Below, piece by piece: positions 22,536 through 30,779 of a DNA stretch of 46,522 nt (its first letter is position 1; each line of letters begins with the position of its first letter). Source of the DNA: Streptomyces sp. WZ.A104. Lineage in GTDB: Bacteria > Actinomycetota > Actinomycetes > Streptomycetales > Streptomycetaceae. A program made the position numbers and the translations under genes. The stretch covers positions 1 through 46,522 of the forward strand of contig NZ_NWVL01000065.1 in the NCBI RefSeq assembly GCF_002382885.1, written 5' to 3'. Under the pieces are notes generated by a model. It was not told the DNA's origin. It saw nothing but the letters and a program-made list of their open reading frames with translations, and did no database searches.

Positions 22536-23330
22536 TCACGCGTCCCGCCGCCTCAGGAGCAGCAGGGCGGCCGACGCGACGGCGGCCGTGCAGGCGGCGA
22601 CGAGGAGCAGGGAGGGCCAGGGGCCGAGGCTGCCCACGGCGTCGGCGGTGGCCTCGGAGGTCTGGGTGAGCTTCTCCAGGGCGGCCGTCGGGGAGACTCC
22701 GGCGACCCAGCGCTCGGCGTCGCCGAAGAGGGGGCCGAACAGGGACGGCAGGAGCAGCACGCCGATCACCGTGGTGACCGCCCCGGCGGAGTGGCGTACG
22801 AGGATGCCGACGGCCAGGCCCAGCACGGCGGCCACCGCGAAGGAGGCGGCGATGCCGAACAGGGCGGGCAGCGGCTCGCCCTGCGCGTAACGGCCCTGCG
22901 GCAGCAGCGCGTCCCCGACGAGGTAGGCGAGGGAGCAGGAGAGCAGGGCGAGGACGTACATCACGCCCGCCACCAGGGTCGCCTTGGCCGCGAGGACCGC
23001 GCCCCGGCGGGGAACGGCGGCGAACGTCGTACGGATCGTGCCGCTGCTGTACTCCCCGGTGACCACCAGCGCACCCACCACCGCCGCCAGCATCTGGGCG
23101 ACGACCGAGAGCGTGAGGCTGCCGCCGAGGACGGTGTCGTCGGGTTGCAGGCTGCCGGTGGCGGCGACGAACACCGCGCCGACGACGGGGAGTGCGGCGG
23201 CGGCCGCGGTCGTCCACACCGTGGAGCGCACACTGCGGAACTTGATCCACTCGTAGGCGAAGGCCTCCGGGAAACCGGTCCGCTTCCGCCGCGTTTCCCT
23301 GTTCGTTCCGGGTCGGTCGAGAACGGTCAT
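22536..23330 (-). CDS. ABC-2 type transporter permease
   Basis: The 264-aa integral membrane protein has about six hydrophobic segments (around 38-58, 74-96, 120-142, 160-183, 185-206 and 235-257). It contains the typical ABC-2 signature VTGEYSSGTIRTTFAAVPRRGAVLAAK near residues 90-117, where one helix pair precedes the coupling loop. The C-terminus ends LLLLRRRDA. Its ATG overlaps the stop of the ABC ATPase gene (ATGA), so the two form one exporter. Together with the adjacent two-component genes this resembles drug or peptide-antibiotic resistance exporters controlled by DesK/DesR-like pairs; the substrate is unknown. Confidence 0.88.
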   Translation of the reverse strand: MTVLDRPGTNRETRRKRTGFPEAFAYEWIKFRSVRSTVWTTAAAAALPVVGAVFVAATGSLQPDDTVLGGSLTLSVVAQMLAAVVGALVVTGEYSSGTIRTTFAAVPRRGAVLAAKATLVAGVMYVLALLSCSLAYLVGDALLPQGRYAQGEPLPALFGIAASFAVAAVLGLAVGILVRHSAGAVTTVIGVLLLPSLFGPLFGDAERWVAGVSPTAALEKLTQTSEATADAVGSLGPWPSLLLVAACTAAVASAALLLLRRRDA

Positions 23331-24280
23331 CGGACTGTCTCCTTCCGGCTCGCCGAGTGGGTCCTGTCCTCGGCCCGGTAGGCCCGGAACTCCACCGAGG
23401 ACTGCGACAGCGTCGTGTAGACCTCCTCCAGCGAGGAGTGTGCGGGCGTGAGTTCGTGGACGGCGATCCCGTGGTCGCGGGCCAGGTCGCCGATGGTCGC
23501 GGCATCGGGCCCGTCGACCCGCCAGCCGCCGCGGGCGTCGAGCCGGACGCCCGCTCCAGCCGCTGCCAGCAGGGCCCGGAGCTTCTCCGGTTCGGGGGAC
23601 CGTACGAGCGTGTGGGCGCGGGAGTTGGTCTCGATGAAATCGCGCATCGTGGTGTCCGCGAGGAGCCGGCCCTGTCCGATCACGATGAGGTGGTCGGCCG
23701 TGAGCTCCATCTCGCTCATGAGGTGGCTGGAGAGGAAGACCGTGCGGCCCTCCGCCGCCAGCGACTTCATCAGCTCCCGGATCCAGCGGATGCCCTCGGT
23801 GTCGAGGCCGTTGACCGGTTCGTCGAGGATCAGCACCTCCGGGTCGCCGATCAGCGCGGCCGCGATGCCGAGCCGCTGGCCCATGCCGAGCGAGAAGCCC
23901 TTGGTGCGTTTGCGGGCCGTCGCGACCGGCAGGCCGACCAGGTCGAGCACCTCCTCGACGCGGCGGCGCGGGATGCCGTTGCTCGCCGCGAGTCCGGCCA
24001 GGTGGTGGTAGGCGGAGCGGCCGCCGTGGACGCCCTTGGCGTCGAGCAGCGAGCCGACGGCGCGCAGCGGGCGGGGAAGGTCCCCGTACGCCTTCCCGTC
24101 CACGGTGACGCGTCCCGCGCTCGCGGAGTCGAGGCCGAGGATCAGGCGCATGGTGGTCGACTTCCCGGCGCCGTTCGGACCGAGGAAGCCGGTCACCCGG
24201 CCGGGGCGGACGGTGAACGACAGCCGGTCGACGGCGGTCCGGTCGCCATAGCGTTTGGTGAGTTCCGTTGCTTCGATCAT
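23327..24280 (-). CDS. ABC transporter ATP-binding protein
   Basis: The 317-aa ATPase begins MIEATELTKRYGDRTAVDRLSF. Walker A is GPNGAGKST, the signature is the diverged FSLGMGQRLGIA, and Walker B is VLILDEPVNGLD, followed by the switch histidine in SSHLMSEME. The C-terminal 90 residues (RAHTLVRSPEPEKLRALLAAAG...LEEVYTTLS) match the extra domain of ABC-2 drug-exporter ATPases. The ORF is open upstream to 24370, but only the ATG at 24280 gives the conserved N-terminus. The gene is coupled to the permease by a four-base overlap. A perfect 12-bp inverted repeat lies 38 bases upstream. Confidence 0.9.
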   Translation of the reverse strand: MIEATELTKRYGDRTAVDRLSFTVRPGRVTGFLGPNGAGKSTTMRLILGLDSASAGRVTVDGKAYGDLPRPLRAVGSLLDAKGVHGGRSAYHHLAGLAASNGIPRRRVEEVLDLVGLPVATARKRTKGFSLGMGQRLGIAAALIGDPEVLILDEPVNGLDTEGIRWIRELMKSLAAEGRTVFLSSHLMSEMELTADHLIVIGQGRLLADTTMRDFIETNSRAHTLVRSPEPEKLRALLAAAGAGVRLDARGGWRVDGPDAATIGDLARDHGIAVHELTPAHSSLEEVYTTLSQSSVEFRAYRAEDRTHSASRKETVR

Positions 24281-24317
24281 GCCGCCGACGCTACGAGCGG
24301 GGGGCCGGGGGCGAATC

Positions 24318-24351
24318 CTCCGGCGGGAGCCGCCTCCTACTCCCGCCGGAG
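24318..24351. promoter_or_regulatory. 12-bp inverted repeat upstream of the ABC exporter
   Basis: CTCCGGCGGGAG (24318-24329) and CTCCCGCCGGAG (24340-24351) form a perfect inverted repeat with a ten-base spacer in the gap between the response-regulator stop and the ATPase start. It could be a response-regulator operator or a terminator for the two-component genes. Confidence 0.5.
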
Positions 24352-24352
24352 T

Positions 24353-24416
24353 ACGGTCCTGTCGGCGCACGGTCCTGTCGGCGCACGGTCCTGTCGGCGC
24401 GCCGTCCTGTCGGCCT
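24353..24416. repeat. four tandem 16-bp repeats
   Basis: ACGGTCCTGTCGGCGC is repeated exactly at 24353, 24369 and 24385; a fourth copy at 24401 differs at three positions and stops two bases before the response-regulator stop codon. It looks like a young tandem expansion between the regulator and the exporter genes. Confidence 0.85.
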
Positions 24417-24418
24417 GG

Positions 24419-25123
24419 TCAGCGGTCTCCGGCTCTGACCAGGCCCGTTTCGTAGGCGAGGACCACCAGCTGGGCCCGGTCGCGGGCTCCGAGCTTGGTC
24501 ATGGTCCGGCTGACGTGGGTCTTCGCCGTCAGCGGACTCATGATCAGCTCCTTGCCGATCTCCTCGTTGGTCAGTCCGGCGGCGACGAGCGCCATCACCT
24601 CGCGTTCCCGGTCGGTGAGGACCGCGAGCCGTTCGGCGCCCGCCGCCTCGGGCGCCTTCAGCCGGGCGAACTCCTCGATCACCTGACGGGTGACGGCCGG
24701 GGCGAGCAGGCTCCGGCCCGCGGCGACGGTGCGGATCGCGGCGCGCAGGTCGTCCGGCTCGATGTCCTTGAGCAGAAAGCCCGCGGCACCGTGGCGCAGG
24801 GCCTCGAAGACGTACGCGTCCACCTGGTACGTGGTGAGCATGACCACGCGGACGTGGTCGAGGGAGCGGTCCCGCGCGATCCGGCGGGTGGCTTCCAGGC
24901 CGTCGACGCCGGGCATCCGGATGTCCATCAGCACGACGTCCGGACGGGTCATCCGGACCGCCTCGACGGCCTGGGCGCCGTCGGCAGCCTCCGCGACGAC
25001 GATCAGGTCGTCGGTGAGGTCGAGGAGGGCCCGGAACCCGGCCCGTACGACGGTCTGGTCGTCGGCGAGGACCACGCGGACGGTCGTCGCGCTCGCGGAG
25101 GTGCCGTCCGGCCGCTCGGTCAT
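24419..25123 (-). CDS. LuxR/NarL-type response regulator
   Basis: The 234-aa protein has an N-terminal receiver domain: acidic pair DD at 21-22, phospho-acceptor D67 in VVLMDIRMPG, and K119 in GFLLKD. The C-terminal LuxR helix-turn-helix is LTDREREVMALVAAGLTNEEIGKEL followed by SPLTAKTHVSRTMTKLGARDRAQLVVLAYE. It pairs with the upstream histidine kinase and probably controls the ABC exporter immediately downstream in the same direction. The ATG is embedded in ATGA at the end of a possible 26-codon micro-ORF. Confidence 0.94.
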   Translation of the reverse strand: MTERPDGTSASATTVRVVLADDQTVVRAGFRALLDLTDDLIVVAEAADGAQAVEAVRMTRPDVVLMDIRMPGVDGLEATRRIARDRSLDHVRVVMLTTYQVDAYVFEALRHGAAGFLLKDIEPDDLRAAIRTVAAGRSLLAPAVTRQVIEEFARLKAPEAAGAERLAVLTDREREVMALVAAGLTNEEIGKELIMSPLTAKTHVSRTMTKLGARDRAQLVVLAYETGLVRAGDR

Positions 25124-25200
25124 GAGGTCGCTCCGGAGGTCGTGCTCACGGGGTCGCTCCAGAGGTCGTGCTCACCGGTCGCTCCAGGAGTGGTGCTCAC
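25120..25200 (-). repeat. three 25-bp repeats forming a possible 26-codon linking ORF
   Basis: About 25-bp units containing GGTCGCTCC and GTGCTCAC occur at 25125-25149, 25150-25175 and 25176-25200. On the minus strand a GTG at 25200 overlaps the kinase stop (GTGA) and opens an 81-base frame whose TGA (25122-25120) overlaps the regulator ATG (ATGA). The peptide would start VSTTPGATGE and end STTSGATS. Double stop/start overlap could carry ribosomes from kinase to regulator; chance is a real alternative. Confidence 0.5.
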
Positions 25201-26432
25201 GGAGTCCCTCCTTCGGCCGGGAGCTCCGCCGGGAGTTCCGGCGGGAGTTCCGCCGGGAGTTCCGCCGGGAGTTCGGCGTGGACGCGGAATCCGCCGCCCG
25301 GGTCCGGACCGTACGTGACACTGCCTCCCACCGAGACCGCCCGCTCCCGCATCCCGATCAGGCCGAAGCCCTGGTCGGCGGCCCCGGCTCCGGGCGGGTC
25401 CGGGGGCGGCGGGACCGGCGGGCCGTCGTCCACGACCTCCACGCTCAGCCGGGGGCCGGTGCGGGTCACCGACACCGCGGCGTGCGTGGCCGCGGAGTGC
25501 CTCACCACGTTGGTCAGCGCCTCCTGCACGATGCGGTACGCGATGGCCTCGACGACCGCGGGAACCCCGGCGCCCCCCGTGTCCCGGCGCAGGCTGACCC
25601 GTACCCCACCCGCCTCGACCCCCGCCACCAGCTCGTCCAGCTGGTCCAGGCGGGGCGCGGGGGCCGTGGACTCCGCCTCGCGCAGGACGGACAGGGTGGC
25701 GCGCAGCTCCCGTACGGCTTCCTTGCCGGAAGCGCGCACCTGGGTCATCGCGCGCCGGGACACCTCAGGGGCCGTGTCCAGCGCGTCGAGGGCCACCCCG
25801 GCCTGGACGGTCATCGCGCTCACGGTGTGCGCGAGGATGTCGTGGACCTCCCGGGCGACCCGCGCCCGTTCCTCCCGGACCCGGCGGGCCGCCTCCCGCT
25901 CGCGGTCCTCCTCGGCCCGGACGGCCCGTGCCGCGTACTCGGCGAGCAGTTCCCGGCGGGTCCGTACCACCTCACCCAGCAACAGCGGGACGAGCGGCCA
26001 GACCATCTCCAGGACGGGCAGGCCCTGCGGGTTCACCACGTCCCGTCCCACCACCAGCGCGACCGCACCGGAGGCGAGCGAGGCGACGACCGCCGTCCAC
26101 AGGGTGCGCCGCCGGTCGCCCAGCACCGCGACCGTGTACAGGGCCACGATCACCGGGAGGTTCAGCAGCTCCCCGATGTGCCCGTACAGTGCCCACCCGG
26201 CGCAGGCCGCCCCGGTCACGCAGGCCACCGGAACGGGCCAACGGCGGCGGCGCACGAGTGCCGCCAGCGAGACCACGAGCAGCGCCCAGGTCAGCGCGTC
26301 GGCCTGGCGGTAGCCGGGATCGTTGACCGCCGCGTCGGCCGCCGTGAACACCCCGACCACCGCCGCCACCAGCAGATCCGCGGCAAGCGGCGGCAGGGCC
26401 CGCGCGCGGGCGGCCAGGCGGTCGAAGGTCAT
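25197..26432 (-). CDS. DesK/NarX-type sensor histidine kinase
   Basis: The 411-aa protein has about five membrane segments in residues 16-155. The dimerisation/phosphoacceptor helix (HisKA_3) has H197 in REVHDILAHTVSAM. The ATPase domain has N in YRIVQEALTNVVRHS and GxG boxes in VVDDGP and GFGLIGMRERA. The sensor is almost wholly intramembrane, as in antibiotic- or envelope-stress kinases of this type. The last 25 residues are repeated ELPA units encoded by five 12-bp DNA repeats, an unusual tail. ATG 26432 is preferred as it starts the first amphipathic segment; the longer frame to 26606 is low-complexity. Confidence 0.92.
   Translation of the reverse strand: MTFDRLAARARALPPLAADLLVAAVVGVFTAADAAVNDPGYRQADALTWALLVVSLAALVRRRRWPVPVACVTGAACAGWALYGHIGELLNLPVIVALYTVAVLGDRRRTLWTAVVASLASGAVALVVGRDVVNPQGLPVLEMVWPLVPLLLGEVVRTRRELLAEYAARAVRAEEDREREAARRVREERARVAREVHDILAHTVSAMTVQAGVALDALDTAPEVSRRAMTQVRASGKEAVRELRATLSVLREAESTAPAPRLDQLDELVAGVEAGGVRVSLRRDTGGAGVPAVVEAIAYRIVQEALTNVVRHSAATHAAVSVTRTGPRLSVEVVDDGPPVPPPPDPPGAGAADQGFGLIGMRERAVSVGGSVTYGPDPGGGFRVHAELPAELPAELPPELPAELPAEGGTP
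25219..25278. repeat. five 12-bp repeats encoding the kinase C-terminal ELPA tail
   Basis: GGGAGTTCCGCC-type 12-mers occur at 25219, 25231, 25243, 25255 and 25267 without gaps. In the kinase frame they encode successive ELPA units. Copy number can change without a frameshift. Confidence 0.85.
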
Positions 26433-26912
26433 CACCCCCTCACGGTAGGAGGCGCTGCGCCCGGCCGCATACGACAGAGGGAGTACGACAGCGGGAGCGG
26501 GAGTATCCGGGGCGCGTCGTTCCGGAGGTACGGCACACCCCCGCCGCGGCATGCTCCCGGACAGGCGTTCGGACCCGCTCGGGCGGGAGTTCGGAAGGCG
26601 GCGCAACCTTCCGCCGGACGGGACGTTCGGTAGGGCTCGGAAGCGGGCAAATCATCAGGTAGGCCATATGTGGCCCTCGTCCCCCCACCCCCCAGGCCGC
26701 TCCCGACGGCCGCATCAACCGGCGCACCTGCGCAACTTCCCGTGCTCTCTCCCCCCCGGGGGGCCGTCGGCCCCGCCGCACGCACAACGGACCGCGGACA
26801 CCGAACCGCGCACGACGAACCGCCCGCACATCGAACCGCCCGCACACCGACCGCCCGTGTGAACCCACACACCCGCTTGACCCCACGCAGCCGCTGGGAA
26901 AGGAGCGCCACG
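26433..26912. other. divergent promoter region between kinase and amidase, with 16-bp repeats
   Basis: No convincing gene lies in these 480 bases. A palindrome GGCCA-TATG-TGGCC is at 26662-26675. Close to the amidase, CGAACCGCCCGCACA-type 16-bp units are repeated about four times at 26801-26861 with drift. The kinase promoter must lie at the left end and the amidase promoter at the right, but no clear hexamers were recognised. Confidence 0.55.
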
Positions 26913-27788
26913 ATGGCGACGCCGCTGTCCGCCGACAAGCTGCTCAAAGCCCTCCGCGACGAAGGCCTCCACGTCGTCGAACACCGGAGCTGGCGTACCA
27001 ACAACCGCAACCACAAGGGCCCCTGGGGTCCGACGCACGGGGTGATGATCCATCACACCGTCACCTCGGGCACGACGTCCTCCGTCGAGCTCTGCTACAA
27101 CGGCCACTCCGCCCTGCCCGGCCCGCTCTGCCACGGCGTCATCGCCAAGGACGGGTCCGTCCACCTCGTGGGCAACGGCCGCGCCAACCACGCCGGACTC
27201 GGCGACGACGACGTACTGCGTGCCGTCATCGCGGAGAAGGCGCTGCCCCCCGACAACGAGGCCAACACCGACGGCAACAGGTATTTCTACGGCTTCGAGT
27301 GCATCAACCTCGGCGACGGGAAGGACCCGTGGCCCGCCGCCCAGCTGCTGGCGATCGAGCGGGCCGCCGCCGCCGTCTGCCGGGCCCACGGCTGGACGCA
27401 GCGGTCGGTGATCGGGCACCTGGAGTGGCAGCCGGGCAAGATCGACCCGCGCGGGTTCACGATGAACTCGATGCGCACGAGAATCGGCAAGCGGCTCGGC
27501 GGCGCCCCGGACGGCCCCTCCAAGCCGCCGCCGAGACCGAGGTACGAGCCGTACCCGGGGGCCGCGTTCTTCAAGGTCGGCCGCAACAGCCCGATCGTCA
27601 CAGCGATGGGAAAGCGCCTGGTCGCCGAGGGCTGCGGCCGGTACACGGTGGGTCCCGGCCCAGCGTGGTCCGAGGCCGACCGGCGGTCGTACGCCGCCTG
27701 GCAGCGCAAGCTGGGCTACACGGGCGGCGACGCGGACGGCATCCCCGGCAGGACCAGCTGGGACCGGCTGAAGGTCCCCAACGTGTGA
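26913..27788 (+). CDS. N-acetylmuramoyl-L-alanine amidase (amidase_2/PGRP type) with C-terminal binding domain
   Basis: The 291-aa enzyme should cut the bond between muramic acid and the stem peptide. The amidase_2 domain covers about 30-195: VMIHHTVTSG supplies the first zinc histidine (H47), GHLEWQPGKIDPRGF supplies H169 and D178, and LCHGVIAKDGSVHLVGNGRANHAG is typical. After a Pro-rich linker (about 205-220) comes a peptidoglycan-binding-like domain (VGRNSPIVTAMGKRL to DGIPGRTSWDRLKV). No signal peptide is seen, and the layout matches actinophage endolysins, so it may be a domesticated phage lysin. ATG 26913 has AAAGGAG upstream. Confidence 0.87.
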   Translation: MATPLSADKLLKALRDEGLHVVEHRSWRTNNRNHKGPWGPTHGVMIHHTVTSGTTSSVELCYNGHSALPGPLCHGVIAKDGSVHLVGNGRANHAGLGDDDVLRAVIAEKALPPDNEANTDGNRYFYGFECINLGDGKDPWPAAQLLAIERAAAAVCRAHGWTQRSVIGHLEWQPGKIDPRGFTMNSMRTRIGKRLGGAPDGPSKPPPRPRYEPYPGAAFFKVGRNSPIVTAMGKRLVAEGCGRYTVGPGPAWSEADRRSYAAWQRKLGYTGGDADGIPGRTSWDRLKVPNV

Positions 27789-27859
27789 CGCTGGAGGCCG
27801 GAGGCCACCCACGTGCGGGTGACCCGGCGACTGACTGTCTGCCTCCGAGGAGCGGTGCG

Positions 27860-28078
27860 ATGACGGTAGAGGTACGGACGGTCACGGCCGGAGGACTGCC
27901 CCGGTACACCGACGGCATCCACGACGCGTACGCACGAGCGTTCGCGGGCCCGCCGTGGAACGAGAATCCGGCCGGGGCGGACGCCTGCGCCGAGCGGCCG
28001 GCGCGGGACGCACGGCGGCCCGGGCGCCCCTCGGCCCCCGTCACCCCTGGCGCGCGGAGGCCGGTCGGGGATGACGCC
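27860..28078 (+). pseudogene. remnant of a GNAT-type gene
   Basis: After GAGGAGCGG an ATG opens a frame reading MTVEVRTVTAGGLPRYTDGI then HDAYARAFAGPPWNENPAGA, which looks like a real GNAT acetyltransferase N-terminus. Downstream the frame decays to Arg/Pro/Gly-rich sequence and runs antisense into the DUF1772 gene without the acetyl-CoA-binding core. The gene appears truncated, its 3' part lost or frame-disrupted near 27970-28070. Confidence 0.5.
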
Positions 28079-28546
28079 CTACAGGGCCGCGGTCAGCAGG
28101 GCGCACGCCGCCAGCGCGAACGCGGTGCGGACCTGGTGGAGGGTGTTCCAGCGGGGCTCGAAGGCCGCGCGCGCCGCACTGTCGTCGCCGCCCTCGGACG
28201 CGGCGAGGGCGTTGTTGAGCGGGACGTTCCCGGCGATGGTCACCACATGGCCGGCGACCGCGCAGACCAGGGCGGCCACGATGGCGGGCCCCGCCACCTC
28301 GTCGTGCTCGCCCAGGCCGGTGAAGAACGCGGCGGCGGGCAGGGCGACCACGCTCAGGAACAGGACGAGGAAGACGGGCCCGGGAACCTTCTCGTTGAAA
28401 CGGCGCATGGCAGCCGTGAACTGTTGGTCCGTCAGTTCTGCGAGGCCGGGCATGATCGCGACCAGGAAGGTCAGCATGAAACCCGCGTAGAGGCCGTTGA
28501 CGATCACGGAGAGCGCCAGGAGCAGGGAGGTCATGGCGGACATCAT
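28079..28546 (-). CDS. DUF1772 (anthrone oxygenase-like) membrane protein
   Basis: The 155-aa protein has four hydrophobic segments (about 4-32, 55-75, 85-108 and 135-154) and the family-typical VPLNNALAA...RWNTLHQVRTAFALAAC near the C-terminus. DUF1772 proteins include anthrone oxygenases of aromatic polyketide pathways, but most members are uncharacterised, and no polyketide genes are present, so the reaction is unknown. Start choices are tandem ATGs at 28546/28543 and a third at 28534; the first has CCGGAG upstream. The gene converges on the GNAT remnant. Confidence 0.8.
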   Translation of the reverse strand: MMSAMTSLLLALSVIVNGLYAGFMLTFLVAIMPGLAELTDQQFTAAMRRFNEKVPGPVFLVLFLSVVALPAAAFFTGLGEHDEVAGPAIVAALVCAVAGHVVTIAGNVPLNNALAASEGGDDSAARAAFEPRWNTLHQVRTAFALAACALLTAAL

Positions 28547-28887
28547 GACGCGGAACTCCGGTGCGTACGGCCATTCACCGGATGACCGTACGAACACCTC
28601 CGCGCGGACGCACGCCCTTCTCCGCTCCCTCCTGGTGTGACGTGACGCCGCAGTTGGCCAGTTGGCGGTCCAGTTGGCCGGTGCGGCTCGTCCTGCGCGA
28701 GGAGCTGGTACTCGGGCGAACCGCCGGGCCGCGTGACCACCCGGCTCACCGTCCCGCCTCCGCCTCGTGAGGAGATCTGCGTCCACCCCTCACACGTACG
28801 CGTTGCAGCTGACCGGAACGCGCAAGACTGACTGGCCGGCGGACTGACTCGTGGCCCTGGTCGACCAGACCGGCCGACCAGGGCCAC
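28547..28887. terminator. intergenic stretch ending in a perfect hairpin
   Basis: From 28547 to 28850 no gene is seen. GTGGCCCTGGTCG (28851-28863) then pairs perfectly with CGACCAGGGCCAC (28875-28887) around an 11-base loop, 36 bases beyond the stop of the von Willebrand lipoprotein gene, which it should terminate. Confidence 0.7.
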
Positions 28888-28922
28888 GACACAGCTCCCG
28901 CCCCGCTCGGTCGATCCCGCCC

Positions 28923-30641
28923 TCAGTCGATCTCGCCCTCGGTCGGTTCCGGTCCCTTGTCCGTGCCCGGTCCGCCCTTGAGCCGGTTCGCCTGGCCGAT
29001 GGCCGTGGCCAGCTTCCGTACGGAGCTGTCCTCGGTCGTCTCCGCCAGTTGGGCCGCCCGGGACGCGAGTGCTCCGAGCCCGGGCGCCCCGGGGAGGTCG
29101 CCGTTGCGCAGGTTGTCCGCGAAGAAGGCAGCCACGGCTGCCACTTGGAGCCGGTCGGTGTCGCCGCCCCACAGGGGGCCGCCGATCGCGTCGGTCCGTA
29201 CGGTGCCGGTCTTCTCGTGGGCCTTGCGGGTCTTGGGGTCGAGCCAGCGCACGGTGGCCCTGGCGACTGTGCCGGACGTGCCCGCGCGCAGGCGTACGGC
29301 GTACAGAGCGGTCACCGTGTGGCCGGGGCCGACCTCGCCGCCGTCGACGCTGTCGTTCCGGAAGTCCTCGTCGGCGACCTTGCGGTTCTCGTAGCCGATC
29401 AGCCGGAACTGCCGCACCGTCTTCGGGTCGAACGCCACCTGGGCCTTGGCGTCCCGCGCCCGGATTTCGAGGTGGGCGGGCAGCTGGTCGACGAAGACCT
29501 TGCGGGCCTGCTCGTCGTCACCGACGTACGTGGTGTTCCCGTCGCCCTTGTTGGTGAGCTGCTCCATGAACGCGTCGCCGTAGTCGCTGCCGACCCCGAC
29601 GCCGAAGAGGGTGATGCCGTACTCGCGGCGGGCCGAGTCGATCTTCTCCAGGATGTTCTCGGCCTTGGTGTCGCCGGTGTTGGCCAGCGCGTCGGACAGC
29701 AGCACGACTCGGTTGGTGGCGCCCTCGCGGTGGCCCTCGACGGACTCCTCGTAGCCGAGGGTGATGCCCGCTTCGGCGTTGGTGGACCGTGCCGGCCTCA
29801 GCTCCGCCACCGCGCTCTTGATCCGGTTCCGGTTGTCCTTGATACGAGTCATCGGGAGCCGGGTCTCGGCCTCATTGCTGAAGGTGACCAGGGAGATGGA
29901 ATCGTCGTCGCGCAGCTCGTCGGTGAGGACCGTGAGGGACTTCCTGACCAGGTCGAGGCGGCCGACCTCGGCCATGGAGCCCGAGATGTCGACGACGAAC
30001 GTCAACGCTGCGGGCGGCCGTTCACTGGCCGGCGGGGCAGTCCTCGTGGCCAGCCCGACTCGAAGCAGCGACCAGTCGGAGGCTCCGGTTCCGCCACCCC
30101 CGCCTCCTCCCCCGCCCTCGCCTCCGCCCTTCAGGGCGTCGATGCGCGCCCCGTCGACGGTCACCGAGAAGCCGTTGCCCGCGGGCCGTTCGTACCCCTG
30201 GCGGAAGCTGTTGACGAACTCCTCGGGCCGTACGTCCTGGGGTGCGGGCAGCTTGCCGTCGCCGAGGGTGCGGCGCGCGTAGCCATAGCTCGCGGTGTCC
30301 ACGTCCAGGGCGAAGGTGGAGAGATAGTCGGGCTCGGCCGGGTCCGGCTGCGCCCGGCCCTCCTCGCTCTCCCGGACCCCCTGTGCGGGCGCGGCCGCAT
30401 CGGGCGCGGGCTGTCCACCGGTCGCCCCCGGCCCTTTGCGGGCGGCGGAGCTGCGGTCGGCGGTGGCCCCGCTGTCTCCGGTGCCGCCGCAGGCCGTGAG
30501 CAGCACGCCGCCCGCCAGCAGGAGCGCGAGGACTCCGGTCCGCCCGACCGCCGTCCGGCCCCCTGTCCCCGCCCCCGCGCCTGCCCTTGCCCGCTTCCCG
30601 CGCCGCTGACTGTGCGGTCCGAGCCGATTGGCCTGGTTCAT
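28923..30641 (-). CDS. von Willebrand factor A lipoprotein (YfbK-like)
   Basis: The 572-aa protein has a basic N-terminus, a signal helix (about 33-50) and lipobox LLTAC (C51), so it should be a lipoprotein on the outer face of the membrane. After a Pro/Ala linker comes a vWA N-terminal domain (DYLSTFALDVDTASYGYARR), a glycine run (172-184), and the vWA domain with an intact MIDAS DISGS (218-222) and the second site in ARSTNAEAGI. The C-terminal region matches the DUF3520/YfbK end domain. MIDAS proteins bind ligands via a metal. Its partner is unknown; the ABC permease and hydrolase-ATPase genes next to it run in the same direction. Confidence 0.9.
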   Translation of the reverse strand: MNQANRLGPHSQRRGKRARAGAGAGTGGRTAVGRTGVLALLLAGGVLLTACGGTGDSGATADRSSAARKGPGATGGQPAPDAAAPAQGVRESEEGRAQPDPAEPDYLSTFALDVDTASYGYARRTLGDGKLPAPQDVRPEEFVNSFRQGYERPAGNGFSVTVDGARIDALKGGGEGGGGGGGGGTGASDWSLLRVGLATRTAPPASERPPAALTFVVDISGSMAEVGRLDLVRKSLTVLTDELRDDDSISLVTFSNEAETRLPMTRIKDNRNRIKSAVAELRPARSTNAEAGITLGYEESVEGHREGATNRVVLLSDALANTGDTKAENILEKIDSARREYGITLFGVGVGSDYGDAFMEQLTNKGDGNTTYVGDDEQARKVFVDQLPAHLEIRARDAKAQVAFDPKTVRQFRLIGYENRKVADEDFRNDSVDGGEVGPGHTVTALYAVRLRAGTSGTVARATVRWLDPKTRKAHEKTGTVRTDAIGGPLWGGDTDRLQVAAVAAFFADNLRNGDLPGAPGLGALASRAAQLAETTEDSSVRKLATAIGQANRLKGGPGTDKGPEPTEGEID

Positions 30642-30779
30642 TCCTAGCCCCCCACGTTGTCACGATGTCCTCGACATCTGTGAATGTGACGTACGGGGCC
30701 CCCGGGCGGAGTCGACGAAAGCGTTGCGGAACCATCTCGATGCGGCAACAGCGGGCGGGCGACCGGCGGAACATCAGGT

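Noticed and set aside
26551..26862. 103-aa plus-strand frame upstream of the amidase
   Set aside because: It is Arg/Pro-rich, overlaps the 16-bp repeat tract and lacks a ribosome site.
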